Positions 40,810-53,759 of a stretch of 64,000 nt of DNA are shown one piece after another. Below the pieces are notes generated by a model. It saw only the letters and a list, made by a program, of their open reading frames with translations. It did not search any database and was not told the origin of the DNA. The position numbers and the translations under genes were made by a program. The DNA comes from Aedes albopictus (lineage: Eukaryota; Arthropoda; Insecta; Diptera; Culicidae), in assembly GCF_035046485.1 (NCBI RefSeq), contig NC_085138.1:444827204-444891203 (forward strand). Direction: 5' to 3'. Position 1 is the first letter of the stretch; the number at the start of each line of letters is the position of its first letter.

Positions 40810-42677
40810 CAGGGTGGCCACTCAACTCGGTAAAATTAATTCCCGGTTATTTCCCGGTTTTTCCCGGTACCCAAAAATTTTTTCCCGGTTTTCTAGAAAT
40901 TGATTTATATGGTTAAATCGGAACACTGATATTGCTATTTTCTATTTTCTCACTTTTCTAATTTTGTAAACAGTTTAACCTTACCGGAAGCGCACCATTG
41001 TCAAAGGTCTAACAATGTCAAAAAATATCATTCATCATAAACAGCCCAAGTGAAGTAGACTTTTGGCTCAATTGATCGCGTTCTAGGAGGTTGACAATTT
41101 ATGGCGGCTTTAATAAAATTTACATTTATATATTTTTTGAATTCCTCAACAACATAACACCATAACTGTTCAATTTTATCCTTTAAATAAGTTTGAACTG
41201 TTTAACGTTCAAAATGACATAAAAATACTTGAATGTGATTTTTTGTACCAGAAGTTATTTTGTTCTGTGCAAGTTATCAACATTCAAAATTCAGAAAACG
41301 TTAGTAAAATCTCGAACAAAGCGAAAACTAAATCATGCCTAACAATTAGAAGCGAATGAGCCCAGCTATTAGAGCGACTTTGGTGGAAAAACAAAATCCA
41401 ATATAGGCCACATTTAGTAAGAAGCCCATATTTTCTCTAGTCTCAAAAATATTTTAATTTCTCAAGAAAGTATTTTCGGAATTTTATACATATTAGATAT
41501 GCTCTATTCAAAGTTAGGGTAGAGATTTCTAATAGAAATGCCAAATGAAATTTTTGAAAAAAAAAACTCAAATCAATTTCTCGAGAATCTACTGCAGCAA
41601 TCCCTGGGAGAATATTCGAAAAATCTCTTGAAGAAACTTGTAAAGGTAATCTGTAATGTAAAAACTGTTAGTGGAATCTCTGGAATAATTATTAAAGGAT
41701 TCCTTGATAATGTTCACTGTTGAGGTGCTTGACAGTATACTAATGAAAGAGGGACTCCTGAAGAAATCCATGGTAGGATTCAAATAGGTAAAATATAGTT
41801 GGAATTCCCAAATAAATTACTTCAAAAGTATTTGACGAAAAGCATGTAAAATCTTTAAGAACGTCTTTAAAAATTATTTATAATTTTATCAATAATTTTC
41901 TTGAAAAAAGGAAATAATTGGTAAAGCTGCTTGATACGGTTGAATTGTTTTGGAAAAGTTACTTGTAAGACGTTTCAAGAAATCCCTGGGAAAATATCTT
42001 GTTAAATCTCTTTATGAATGTTTGGATAAATCTCTAGGAGAATCTGCGAAGAAAACCTTGGTTTATCATCAAGAGAAATGTTAGGCAACCTGGAAGAATC
42101 GATTGTATACTATCTAAAGAACATGTCGAACATAAAAAACTGGAAATAATGTTATGAAATTCTTGAAGACGATCGATTAAACAGAATTTCTAAAATCATC
42201 ACATTTGTAATTGTAAAGGAACACTGCGGTAAAATAAGGTATTTTTTTTAATATGGAAATATTTTTTTCTGTAATGATACAATACACTGACTGTCCTACC
42301 CAAGACACATTATTTAAAGTTTATACCTTAGCTTTTTCAAAAACAATTGTAAATCTCTACAACAGTTCTATTAAAAAAGTCCAAGATTTAAAATCAAAAT
42401 TTAAGAAAAATCTAAAATAAATCTTATGATTAAGTTCAAACTCTGCATCTAGTATCTGCGATATAGTATCTTTAGATTACAAAAATATTGATCATGTTTA
42501 AGAAAAAAAAAAAGATTCTCATGTAGATGCAATAGAAATTATTATCCTGAACCTACAATTTTAAGGGTGGTTTATGTTCTTAGTAAATTCCCGGTTTTTT
42601 CCCGGTTTTTCCCGGTTGTTTGCGATTCCCGGGTAATTCCCGGTTTTCCCGGAATTCCCGGTTGAGTGGCCACCCTG
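40810..42677. mobile_element. 1.87-kb TIR transposon with TTCCCGG subterminal arrays
   Basis: Starts CAGGGTGGCCACTCAAC, ends GTTGAGTGGCCACCCTG, flanked by TGG on both sides. TTCCCGG is repeated in both ends in inverted orientation (about five copies left, seven right). The interior holds a degenerate 12-base repeat at 41540-42190 and no transposase. CAGGGTGGCCAC ends resemble hAT-type ends, but only a 3-base duplication is visible. Confidence 0.5.
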
Positions 42678-42679
42678 TG

Positions 42680-45240
42680 GGTAGTCTATACACATGATCA
42701 TAAATGGCTTGATTCTGGAACATTTCGAATTGACTTTTCAATAACTGAACATTTGATGCGATGGTCAAATACACTATTTTGAACTGGTATATTTGTTTTC
42801 AACGAATAATAACTTTTTTTTCAAATTGGATGTGGGTCGGATATTGAGGACATTTTTCTGTACCCAAATCATGACCCATCAGTAAAATGACGTCAACAAC
42901 ACCGATAAAGTGACGTCAACAACATTGCTGGCGTAAGAACCAGAAAGAACGAACAGGAGAAAGATATTGTGTGTGGTGACCGTAAAAATTTAACACAATA
43001 ATAGGGTTGCGTTGTTTTGTTTTCATTACTGATATAATAAATAACTTTATTTTAAGTGATTTATTAATAGTTTTGTGGAAATTTTGCTCTGAAAATGTAA
43101 TTTAAAAGTAAGATTGGTGAACAAACAGTGATAATACTTCAGAAGAAATATTGAAAAAATGAGATAATTAGTGGTTCTAGTGCATGGAAAGCAATAGGCC
43201 AACGTTGTATCCACTAATAGGCAAATTTTTGTGCCACAGACTAACGTTGCATACCATCGCATCGAATCTTTTCAACGCAATGAAGTAAATTCTTGAATAT
43301 TTACGTTAGTTTACTTCCAATAATAATAATAATAATAATTGGTGAAACATGCATTGCCTACTAGAGTGTGTAATAGGGTCAACATATTATTTCTAGTCCT
43401 ATTAATGCATAAGTTATGGTCAAAATTGTCAAGGCGGCTTGCAAATTATGCCAAGGAATGGCACATATACCCTATATTATTAAAGTCAAACTCTTATGAT
43501 AGTGATCGTGAGAATTCTTTAACTTAACTTTATGTAAACTTAATTTTGTCCGTACACTGATTATCGACGCAAAAAAAATCTCGTTCGGCGTCGGTGTGAG
43601 ACAAAAACTATCGGCGGTGCACAGATTTAATTCCATGGGGTTTAGATTATAGTTAGGCTGTAGATACGTAAAAACTACTTCAGAACTTATTGGGCGACTC
43701 TGAGTGTTCTAAAATAGAATAGTAATGTCTATCAGTTTGAAATAGGTCCAACAACCATGGGCAATGTTATGATAATGGATATATGTATTATTGTAGATTA
43801 TTGCAGAATATCGTTTAATATTTTCATTAATGTTCATGAATATCCTGAAAGGGATATAATATAAACCACAGCTTTATAAGAGAAAGCAATGCAAAATTAG
43901 TTACGCCCTTTAGAAATGTTGTTGCCGAAATGTTCACTTTCGAGGCTTTTGATCACAATAATGGAAATGAAAGTGAGCACAATAACAAATTACGATAGAT
44001 ATCGTGTCGAGCATGGAATCAGTTTTGACAATTGTATGCAGCAACAATCAACTGCATTATTCAGTTCGTTAAACGCCGAGATGATTGATTTTCCACTAAT
44101 CTATTCGGCAATTAGGCATGTCAAAATATGCCATTGTTTAGCCGAGAGCACATTTATTCGCTGTCGCTTTGCGATGCATCTTCGTTCCGGCAGCTTAGCG
44201 TAGCCTACTAGATGCACTCGAGAGCTCAACATCCCACATCATCTGTGCACACTGGCTACCGCAGGCAATCGCAGCTGCAGGTTACTACGATTGCAACTTT
44301 GATACATCGAAATAAAGGCTCCCGTCGTCGTCATCTTTGTGACGGTGGCGGTTTTCCCTCCGAAGGGACTCTACATTTGCGTTACGAGAGTGAAAAGCGA
44401 AGCCGCTCTATGGAAATCCATTGCCCACTATTCGACGTTCCATATTTCATTCATCTAACGAGCATCATTCCATGGGCACCGGCACCGGCCTGGAGAAAGG
44501 TTAACATCCGCCATTCGAGAGCAAATGAAAAATGCAGTGCACGGATACGGTGCATGGTGCATATTGCCAAAAGGCAAACCGCAGCACATGCATGACACAA
44601 AACGGTGGGAATAAAGAAAAAATGACTAATCCACCTTGCAGGGACACTTATTTGTCGAGCATAGTATGATCAAACAGTAACACCTGTGGATCAGGAAAAA
44701 ACTCAACACCATCGAAACCCTCACTTTCTAGTGAAGCTATACCCTTTCACCAAAAGCAGACGAGACGAAAAAAGCAAAAAACCACATCACCATCACCATC
44801 ATCATCATCAGGATGCAAAACAGTTCACATGATGACGTTCAATATCGGCACTTTTTCATTGTCGGAGCACTCTGCTGGCTGTGGTATGTGCCTACCTACA
44901 TATTGCCGGCAGTTCGTCAGCCATGTGCATCGTCGCACCACACCACCGAACCAGCAGGAAAAATCCATAAAAATGGTCTTCTTTTGGATGATGTGTGCCG
45001 GCCGGCTGCGGCTATATCGATAGCTCGCTCACCTGCTATGATCACCCAATTTCCCCACAGCCAATATACCTACTCTACTCACTGAATGCCAAGAGGCAGG
45101 TCAACTGAACCAGCGCCAGCCTTCGATGTTTGGTATGAACATTTTTGAATGGTGCGGAAACTGAATTTCACCAGTACTTAAAAAAAGGAAGTTTTATAAA
45201 ATAAAAGTAAAGAATTTTACAAGTGTATATACACCAGTGA
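42680..45240. other. Gene-free; partly unique GC-richer sequence
   Basis: (AAT)n at 43318-43340 and (CATCAC)n at 44785-44812. 44100-45130 is less AT-rich and free of repeat arms, so it may be regulatory or 5' UTR sequence. Frames there have no domain or splice support. Confidence 0.5.
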
Positions 45241-45350
45241 ATGAATTCCGACGCACAATTTCTTCGAAGAGAAGAAAATTTTCTTACAGGTGGGCAATGG
45301 AAGAAAATTTCTTCTCTTCGAAGAGATTGTGCGCCGGAATTCGCCCACAG
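45241..45350. repeat. 110-base palindromic MITE
   Basis: GAATTCCGACGCACAATTTC at the left mirrors GAGATTGTGCGCCGGAATTC at the right, with CTTCGAAGAG inside both arms. Confidence 0.5.
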
Positions 45351-46069
45351 GTATACTTATCATTACGTATCTTTATTGTTATAAATAAAGGAAGTTGCTA
45401 TTATCAATGATTTGTTTTTCAATTAGCAATAAAATGAGACTCGAGTAAGTTGAAATGTGGTAGTATGACTTCTACAAACACTTCTATACCTTCAAACTTC
45501 GAATCAATTCTTGAGCTCGGCAAAAATGCTGAGAATGAAAGGCAATTCATAAAAATGCTGTTTTTTTTATCAACTAAAACGGTTTTTTCTGAGATTTGGT
45601 GCAAAAGATTTTCTGAAAATTCAGAAATCATTGCAGCATATTGAGCTTGCCTAAATGCATTGATCGGTTTGTGTCGAAATCAGCAAGCGTTTGAGAGGTT
45701 GTCAGTAAATGATCTGGCATTTGTATGCGAACGTTTTTCCTTCCATTATTTTGTTCTAAGGACCAGGTGCTAAGATAAAGGATAACCTTGAGTTGATTCA
45801 GAATTCTACTAACTAACTATACTAAAACTTGTCCAAACTTAATTCTTTGGCAAAAATTGAAAGCTATACTTGTTTGCTACAAGTTCTCCGAACAATGCAT
45901 GCCAATAAAATTGAAGAAAACATATGTAATTATCACATTTGTAATCAGAAAAACCTTAAAAAGTTGATTTTTTGATAGATTTTGTTCTGGAGTTTCACGA
46001 GTTTTCACTAGTATTCAATTCAAACAAACATCATACTATGAGCAAAAACCTGAGATTTCTTTATTGATT

Positions 46070-47690
46070 CCTTCAAGGGCACCTTCAGAAATTTCTCCAG
46101 GTATATCTTCAGGAACTTCTCAGGGATTCCATCAGGAATCAGCAAGGATGCATCGACGAATTGCTCCTACAGCTTCCATCAGTGATTCCATCATAAATTC
46201 CTCCAGAGATTCCACCAACTAACTGGTTATCGTTTTCAATAAAAATTACAATTACAATTACAATTACCAAGAATTCCTCTAGACTCCTACAGCTTCCATC
46301 AGTGATTCCATCATAAATTCCTCCAGTGATTCCTCCAGGAATTCCTATACGCTTTGTTCCAGGAATTTCTCCAGGGATTTGTTCAGAGATTCCTCTAGGA
46401 GTTTCTCCATGGGTCTCTCCAAGAATTTCACTAGAGACTCCTCCAAGAATGATTAAAGGCATGCCTGCAAGAAATTCTCTAGGAACTGCTCCAGGCATTC
46501 CTCCAGGAATTCCTCCTAGAATTCCTCCAATCATTTCTCTCGAGTTTCTTTCACGCATTCCTCCAAGTTTTCCGCCAGGAGTTGCTCCAGGAATTCCTTA
46601 AGGGATTTCTCTAAGGATACCAGCTGGAATTCCTTCAGGAACTCCTCCAGGCTTTCCTCCTTAATTCCTCCACAGCTCTTCCAGTCATTTCTTCAGAGAT
46701 TCCTCTGGGAATTCCTCCAGGCATTCTTCCAGGAATTCCTTTAGGGGTTTCTCTAGGGATACCTCCTGAAATTCCTCCAAGAACTTCTCCACGAATTCCT
46801 TCTGGAATATCTCCAGAAATTCCTCTAGGAATTCAACCAGGAATTACAAAAGAAATTTCTGCAAAGATACCTTCCTAGAATCCCTCCAGAATTTCCTCCC
46901 AGATTTCTTCCATGTGTTACTCCAGAGATGGCCTTTACCTGGGGTTCCCACAGGACTTCTTCAGGGATTGCTTCGAGGATTCCTCCAGGAATTCTTTAGA
47001 GAATTCTTCCAAGATTTCCTCCAGAAATTGTTAGAGGAATTCTTCCAGGAAATTCTCAAGGAATTTATTAAAAAAAAATCTCCAATGATTCCTCCTAGAA
47101 TTCCTTTAGTAATTCCTCCAGGAATTTCTGCAGAGTTTCCTTCAAGAATTCCTCTAGCAGTTTCCCCAGGAATTCCTCCAGGGACTTCACCAGGAAATCC
47201 TCCAGCGATTTCGCCAAGAATTTGTGCAGAAGTTCCTTCAGGTATTCCTCCAGGAATTCCTTCAAGGATTCCTCCAGAAATTTCTTCAGGGATTCCTCCT
47301 AGAGTTCCTCCAGGTGTACTTTCAGTGATTCCTTCATGAATTCTTCCGGGAATCCTTTAGGGATTGCTCCAAAATTTCATCCAGGAATTTCTCCCGGAAT
47401 TCCTTCAGACATTCCTTCAGAAATTCCTCCAAGTGTTCTACTTGGGATTTATTCAGGAATTGTTCCACGGTCTCTTCCAGGAATCCCTCCATGGACTCCG
47501 CCAGGAATTTGTTCAGAAGTTCCTCCTGGCGTTCCTCAAGGAATTTCTCTAGAGATTCCTCCTGGAATTGCTTCAGAAATTCTTCCAGGGATTTCTCCAG
47601 GAATACCTCCAGGGAATCCTCCGCACACTTCACTACTTAGGAAATCCTCCAAGAATTTTTTTCAGATATTTTTTCAGGGATTTCTGGTTC
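46070..47690. repeat. Main degenerate 12-base repeat tract
   Basis: ATTCCTCCAGGA and variants at 12-base period for 1.6 kb. Because the unit lacks stops in most frames, both strands show long frames (IPPGIPPRIPPI; LEEFLKECLKEF). A 30-base-plus direct repeat (ACTCCTACAGCTTCCATCAG...) occurs at 46165 and 46285. Confidence 0.5.
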
Positions 47691-47696
47691 TACGAC

Positions 47697-49600
47697 ATTA
47701 CCCGGAAAACCATTACCCGAAATGCCATTTACCGGAAAACCATTTACCGGAATGACCATTTACCGGAATGTACCTTTTACCAGAATGAACCATTAACCGG
47801 AAAACCATTTATCGGAAAATATTTTTTTCCCGAAATTTGTTTCCAGATTGCACAGCGATTTCTAGACATTTGATCCCATGCCTTTTGCGCCGGTCATCTT
47901 TTGACCCTAACCATTATCCGGTCATTTTTTTTTCTCTGTTCGGGACATAACCACTGCGACAAATATTTGATCTATTGTGGTAACCCGGTCATTTAGCTGA
48001 ACACAAATTTCGCCAAATTTTGATTAGCAGTAAATTGGTTAACCGACGGAGCTGCCATGTGTATATACATGTGATTCATCAGCGAGTTTATAAACAATGT
48101 GGTGAATGCGATTGTTAATATTCCCAGAAAATATTTGCCCTTCTTTTAACATGAGCTGTTCTTTATAGGTTTACTGTTATGGTCGTAAGGTTCTAACTAT
48201 TTTCCAGAAAGACATTTTCCGAAATAATGCAAATTACCTATTCTCGGCCGTTTTGTTCTCTTCGTCTTTGGGGGTTTTTTGAAACATATTGAACTCAGAG
48301 TTGGTCTCAAATCCTTCCCAACTAAGCTGAATTATATGGCCAAGTTTCAGGCAATTTGGCTGACAATAAACCCCCATGACGAAGAGAACAAACCTGCCGA
48401 TAATACCCATTGTCACCCTATATTCTAAATATATTTTTTTTTCAAGATTATAGAACTAGAACTAGATTCTCGGTTCAGTTCACTTAACAAAATAGAGCTA
48501 ACATCGTTGGGCTGAATAAACATTTTTCGACTGATAGTAGCTTTTCCATGTGAAATTTTCTTCATTTTCGTCGAATATTGTGCTTCTAGGTTCATTTATG
48601 CAGTTTATTGGCAGTCGAACTGCTTACTGTATAGGAGATTTGCCCTTCTTCAATTTAAGTTTAAGTTTAAGTTACAAACTGTAAGTTTCACTCTTAGATA
48701 TTTGCCCTTTTCCTAGCAACAGGCTGTTCTTTCGATGCCTGATTTCGGTCAGTTTACTTTGATCTAGCCTGATGACTATTGAGCTTAATATTAATTGGAT
48801 TCATCTAATTTATCCAGATTATTACATAATCTGAATCAACCATTGCCAACCATAGTCAATCAATGTCATATAATCACCCAGGAAATAAAAAAAAATCTTC
48901 ATGTAATGATCCTCGGACTAAGAACTAAACCTCCTGTCTGGATTGGCATTCAGAAGCAGTAACTAAATATGTACATGAGTTAATATAGACCATATGGTAT
49001 ACAGTATAGTAGGGGCAAAGTTCTCATGAACCTTTTTTTTCTGGAAATGTACATTTCAGTACCGTCCACCCCCGTTGGTTTGACCACATCTGAACAATTT
49101 TAAATTTGACCCCCGCTAATCTGTACATCGTTCAAACTAAAACTAGTTCAAACATCATTTTACTCAGGGAACGGGGTGAAACGAAACACAGAATCAAAAC
49201 AAAACAACAGAAAGTATTTCCATGAGTGTGTTTTTCGATGCCCACAGAGTTACTAGAAGCTCAAATTAAAAATTAATTCCGTTGGTTTGCATGACGTGGC
49301 ATCCAAACCAACGGAGGTAGACGGCCCAAATAACACACTTGTCACAGAATTGTCACGGCAGCGCAGGGTTATGTTACGCTGAAGTCATTGTGACATACTT
49401 TTTACATATAAATACTTACTTACTAGAATAAGTAAGTCACAATGACTTCTGTGCAACAACACTCTGCGCCACCGTGACTCTTCTGTGATAAGTTACTTGA
49501 GGGTAAATATATTTCCGGTAAACGGTTTTCCGGTAAATGGTACATTCCGGTAAATAGTTTTCCGGTAAATGGCATTCCGGGTAATGGTTTTCCGGGTAAT
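47697..49600. mobile_element. 1.9-kb element with TTACCGGAAAACC terminal arrays
   Basis: ATTACCCGGAAAACC starts and GGTTTTCCGGGTAAT ends it. Each end holds several copies of CCATTTACCGGAA in inverted orientation. It splits the 12-base tract: repeats resume at 49610. Inside are a foldback at about 48230-48420 and a MITE at 49325-49503. No transposase frame. Confidence 0.5.
49325..49503. repeat. 179-base foldback MITE
   Basis: CCCAAATAACACACTTGTCA and its inverse around TGATAAGTTACTTGAGGG. Inner arms share AGTCATTGTGAC/GTCACAATGACT. Resembles the 28810 foldback at its ends. Confidence 0.5.
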
Positions 49601-49609
49601 GGTATAGAA

Positions 49610-50100
49610 TCGGGATTCCTCCATTCAAGAAATTCCTTCAGGTATACTTTTAGAAATTCCATCACAGATTAATTCAGGTATACCTCCAGGGATTACTCCA
49701 GGAATTCCGTCATGAATTGCTCTGGGAATCTCTTCAAAAATTCATTCAGGAATTTAAGATTTTTTATCCATCCACTTTTCGAGAGATACTCCCAATCCTT
49801 CTATGAATTCCTTCAAATCTTTATTTTTTCCAAGAAACCCTTCAAGAAGTTATCCATTGATTTTTTCAGGAACCCCTCAGGGAGTTTTTTCAGGGAAGTT
49901 TTGAGGGTGTTTCTTAAGAAAGTCCTTCAGAGAATTTCAGGAACTCCCCCGGGAATGCCTCAAGGGTTTCCTTCAACGATTGTTTTAGAACTTATCCTAG
50001 GATTCCTTCAGAAAATTTACCAATGATCTCCTTCCTAATTTTGTGTAGGGATTTCTCCAAAAAGTTGCCTTAATATTTATCAGAAATTCCTTCAGTAACC
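49610..50100. repeat. 12-base repeat tract, resumed
   Basis: Same ATTCCTTCAGG words; the right flank of the tract split at 47697. Confidence 0.5.
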
Positions 50101-50106
50101 CCTGTA

Positions 50107-50910
50107 GATCCTGGCTCGTCACATTATATATGCCAGAACGATATTGAAGAGTAGGCAACTTGTCCAAGTCTCCAGCGAGATTCGAATGGTCTGGATAGCT
50201 CTCCCGAAACTCTTACGCAGTTTTCCACACTATTCATCGTTGCTTTGAGTAGTCTGGTCAGCTTCCCAGGAAAGCTATTATCATCCATGATTTTCCATAG
50301 CTCTGTGCGGTCGATACTGTCTTACGCCGCCTTGAAGTCGATGAACAGGTGATGCGTTGGGACTTGGTATTCACGGCATTTCTGGAGGATTTACTTTACG
50401 ATGAAGATCTGATCCGTTGTCGATCGTCCGTCCATGAAGCCGGTTTGGTAACTTTCCACAAGCTTATTTGTTCCAGGACAATGGAAAATAGTCTGAAATA
50501 GCGTTTAAACAGCATTTAAAATGGTGATCGCTAGGAAGTATTCACATTCCAAATGGTCGCCTTTTTTGTGAAAGTTGCAGATTGCCGTTTCTTTCCACAC
50601 CTCCGGTAGTTGCTCGGTTTCCCAGATCCTGGCTACCAACCGGTGCAGACAGGTGACCAAATTTTCTGTGCTCATGTTGATGAGTTCAACAGCGATACCA
50701 TCCTTACCAGCTGCTTTGTTGGTTTGAGCCGGTGAATGGCATGCTTAATTTCCCTCATCGTGGAAGTTGGCTCATTTCCGGCCTCCGCTGCACTGGCGTA
50801 GTTGTTTCCTCTATTGCCGTGGTCTCCCTTGCCAACGTTCCCCACACCATTCAGGTGTTCATCAAAGTACTGCTTCCACCTTTCGATCACCTCACGTCTG
50901 TCCATCATGA
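50107..50910 (-). pseudogene. RTE-like LINE reverse transcriptase fossil
   Basis: Minus-strand reading gives WKQYFDEHLNGV, MREIKHAIHRLKPTK, then YQTGFMDGRSTTDQIFIVK and THHLFIDFKAA, in several frames with stops (one just after IVK, another after KAA). The order matches the RT N-terminal half of RTE-type LINEs. Broken and truncated. Confidence 0.5.
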
Positions 50911-50939
50911 GTTACATTAACATTTTCGTCTCAAGTAAC

Positions 50940-51300
50940 ATTTTTAGCCAAATAGACTGGAAGAGGTTCTAAGAACCATCACAAAACCAAAATTAAACAT
51001 ATAAGTGTTTCTGATGGTTCTCAAAACCTCTTCAAGACTTTTTGGCCAACATGTTTCTTGAGGCATGAAGTCGTTGTGGAAGGCGGAAATTCCGTGTTTC
51101 TTGGGAACAGCACAGCAGTTCCATTTCTTCGCACTCTGCACTCCAACAAATTTGCTGTTCAACCAAAACGAATTAATAAATAGTCTCAAAACAGTTTCCT
51201 GGATGTATTGCTGTAAAACCAGCAAAATAGTGTGTACTCCTGTAGATACTCCTGTGAGGACTGAATGAGAGCACAATTTGGAACACATGGACCATCCTAA
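50940..51300. repeat. Foldback MITE with GAGGTTCTAAGAACCATC
   Basis: GAAGAGGTTCTAAGAACCATC and GATGGTTCTCAAAACCTCTTC flank a short spacer at 50958-51040. Sequence to 51300 may be part of the same unit. Confidence 0.5.
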
Positions 51301-52560
51301 ATACATGGACTACATAAATACATTTTGATGTAAATTATTTAAAGCTACTGAATGTACTAGTGTTGGAATGTTTCTTCAAGCTTCTTGCTAATCAGGATGT
51401 TAATCAAATAAAACTCAATTACTCATACTTTTCCCTAGAAAAGCAGATTTGTAATAACTTCGACAAAGACTGAGTTCAGCTAGTGAGCGATATTATGCAG
51501 CCATTTTTTTTTTTGGAGTTATACTGTGTCAAACAGAACCAGAGTTGTCACATTCCCGTCAGCAATCTCGTCTAAGACTCTCAGAGCACACCTAGCCACG
51601 TGCCTACGGCAATTACTTTAGGATTTAATTAGGGAGTTCACTTCCCAATTGTTCAGAAATAATTGCGACAACTATGTAATAATTTCTATTTTAACCACCA
51701 TCGCCTCTATAGTAGCGATTTACGTTACATTAAAGCCGAAAAACGCCGTGTAAGAAATACAAAACACCTTAATCTGCATCAGCTAATTCGATAAAAACTG
51801 TTCACATCTCATAACCGGAACAAACAATCACAATAGATGCTGCACATTCATCGTTGATTAACTGATTGCTCCGCTGCTGGAATCCCAATCAAATTCGCGC
51901 AAGCTACCTTACCCAGCCTATGCAATGTTGCTTTCTTTAATCATTTCTCGATCGCTCAATTCACTCGCGCAGCCAATCATCATCAGCTGGGTAGGCAATT
52001 TTCAACCCGTCGCGTCGTCCGTCACCCGCCAAGTCTCGTTATCCGCTAATTTACAGCATCCGACTTTTTTTTTTGCTTGCTCGCTTGCCGCACCACGCCG
52101 CGCCGGTTGGTTAATGATGCTCTTCACATAAATTATCGATAAACTTATCGCACTTCGGACGGTTGTGTAGTGTAATGAAGGCGCGCGCGACTCATCGTCC
52201 GTCGCTTGGAGCGAGGTTCTGAAGGCGTAGGTCAATGAAACCCGCCTGGATTACGCTTTTGGTTGTTGTCTCATTGCTCTCTGACGCACGGTTTATTTTG
52301 AAAACATGCCACGAAATTAAGCTCACTCACTCACTGTGTGTTTCGTTTCGATTCGCTTGATTAGATTGCCTCACTCCACATGTAGGAGATGCATTCAAAT
52401 AGATCGACGCGGCTACGCGACGATGAGCCCAAGATGCAGTAGTAGGTTTCGCGTGGAAGCACGGAAGTATGTACTCGGAGGCGTGTGCAAGCATTATTAA
52501 GTAACACTAGGAAATCAAGAGTGTTTGTGTTTTTATTCATTTCGGCTTCGAATGGGTAGA
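51300..52560. other. Gene-free; unique GC-richer block
   Basis: 51850-52480 is unique-looking, with several CGCG runs and no repeat arms. A candidate regulatory or 5' UTR region, not assignable. Confidence 0.5.
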
Positions 52561-52569
52561 TGTGTTTGC

Positions 52570-53310
52570 CTGGTGCAAACGATTACAGTGAGTATGATCA
52601 ATTGTGGATGTTAGTCAGTCGATTGAACAAAATCCTTGCAAAATCTAAGGATTTTCGAATGAACGAACTTCGTTTGCCAAATGGCGATCTGACTTCCCCT
52701 GATGAGGAAGTACTGAAATGCTTATTCAGCACACACTTCCCCGGATATGTGGATATTACATCTTCCGATGAACCTGATGTGTTTTCTTCTAGTTATGATT
52801 CCCTCGGCTCGGAGTATTGTAACTATAGAATCGATTGAGTGGGCTCTTAATAGCTTTGCTCCTTTCAAATCTCCTGGAGCAGATGGGATTTGTCCTATTT
52901 TGCTTCAGAAGGGATTTGATTATTTCAAACATGTTTCGATAAAAATACTTGTTTGCAGTTTTGCTACAGGGCATATTCCCAAATCTTGGCGGGATATTAC
53001 TGTGAAGTTCATTCCGAAACTGGGTCGTGCGTCGTATGAAGAAGCAAAGAGTTTCAGACCTATCAGTTTTCTTCTGAAATGCTTAGAACGCATTGTGGAT
53101 CATCACATCCGTGATGTTCATCTGGCCAACGTGCCTCTTCATGTGAACCAACATGCTTACTAGTCCCCTATGACTCTTTTACACAAGGTTGTTTACGATA
53201 TCGAGAAAGCATTCGCTCAAAAGCAATCCTGCTTGAGTGTTTTCTTAGATATCGAGGATGCCTTGGACAACGTGCCTTTCGATGCAATATTGGAAGCCAC
53301 ACGGGGTCGG
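52570..53310 (+). pseudogene. R1/Loa-like LINE RT fragment
   Basis: Reads in shifting frames: KSPGADGICPILLQKG, IPKSWRDITVKFIPK, EAKSFRPISFLLKCLER, then after a TAG stop FLDIEDALDNVPFDAI. These are RT blocks 1-3 up to the first catalytic Asp. It is cut off at about 53310. It covers the half missing from the 30208 copy, but it is an older, broken copy. Confidence 0.5.
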
Positions 53311-53667
53311 TATATCTTCAATGATCCCAGCCAACCACATATCGTAAATCATTGTGTGGAAAAAATCGTATATTTTCATATATTAAATCAGAATTGTAAA
53401 ATAATATGTATATTTGTTGACAATGATTGCGTGAATTCGTATTTCATGCCAAATAAATTACAATTGAAATTTTGTTTCATATAGTCGTCTCCGATCATAA
53501 AAGGTGCGAGATACTATCGGTAGGATCGCACAGAATCGTGAAAAAACATACATTCTTAGTGTCAAGCTGCAAGTTCGCTAGCATTGTATATATGATTTCT
53601 TTGAATCATGGAAATCGTCGCTTCACATCGTATATGAATCTGCTAAATCGAGCTTGCTACCTAAGAC

Positions 53668-53750
53668 CGTTCGCAATGCTGTTTTATTTTGTATGGCGAG
53701 TTTTAAAATTTTTAAAACTCGCCATACAAAATAAAACAGCATTGCGAACG
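53668..53750. repeat. Perfect palindrome, 41-base arms, 1-base spacer
   Basis: Arms 53668-53708 and 53710-53750 are exact inverses around T at 53709. They include GCTGTTTTATTTTGTATGGC. Weaker pairing continues outward (CCTAAG/CCTAAA). The neighbouring sequence repeats AATCGTATA words. Confidence 0.5.
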
Positions 53751-53759
53751 GCCTAAAGG

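Noticed and set aside
44785..44812. CATCAC run resembling a His-tag coding tract
   Set aside because: Plain trinucleotide repeat with no frame context.
43916..45085. Frames of 90-127 residues on the plus strand
   Set aside because: Open by chance in less AT-rich sequence; no splice or domain support.
46139..47755. Several 100-140 residue frames on both strands
   Set aside because: All are readings of the 12-base repeat; composition follows the period and no domain exists.
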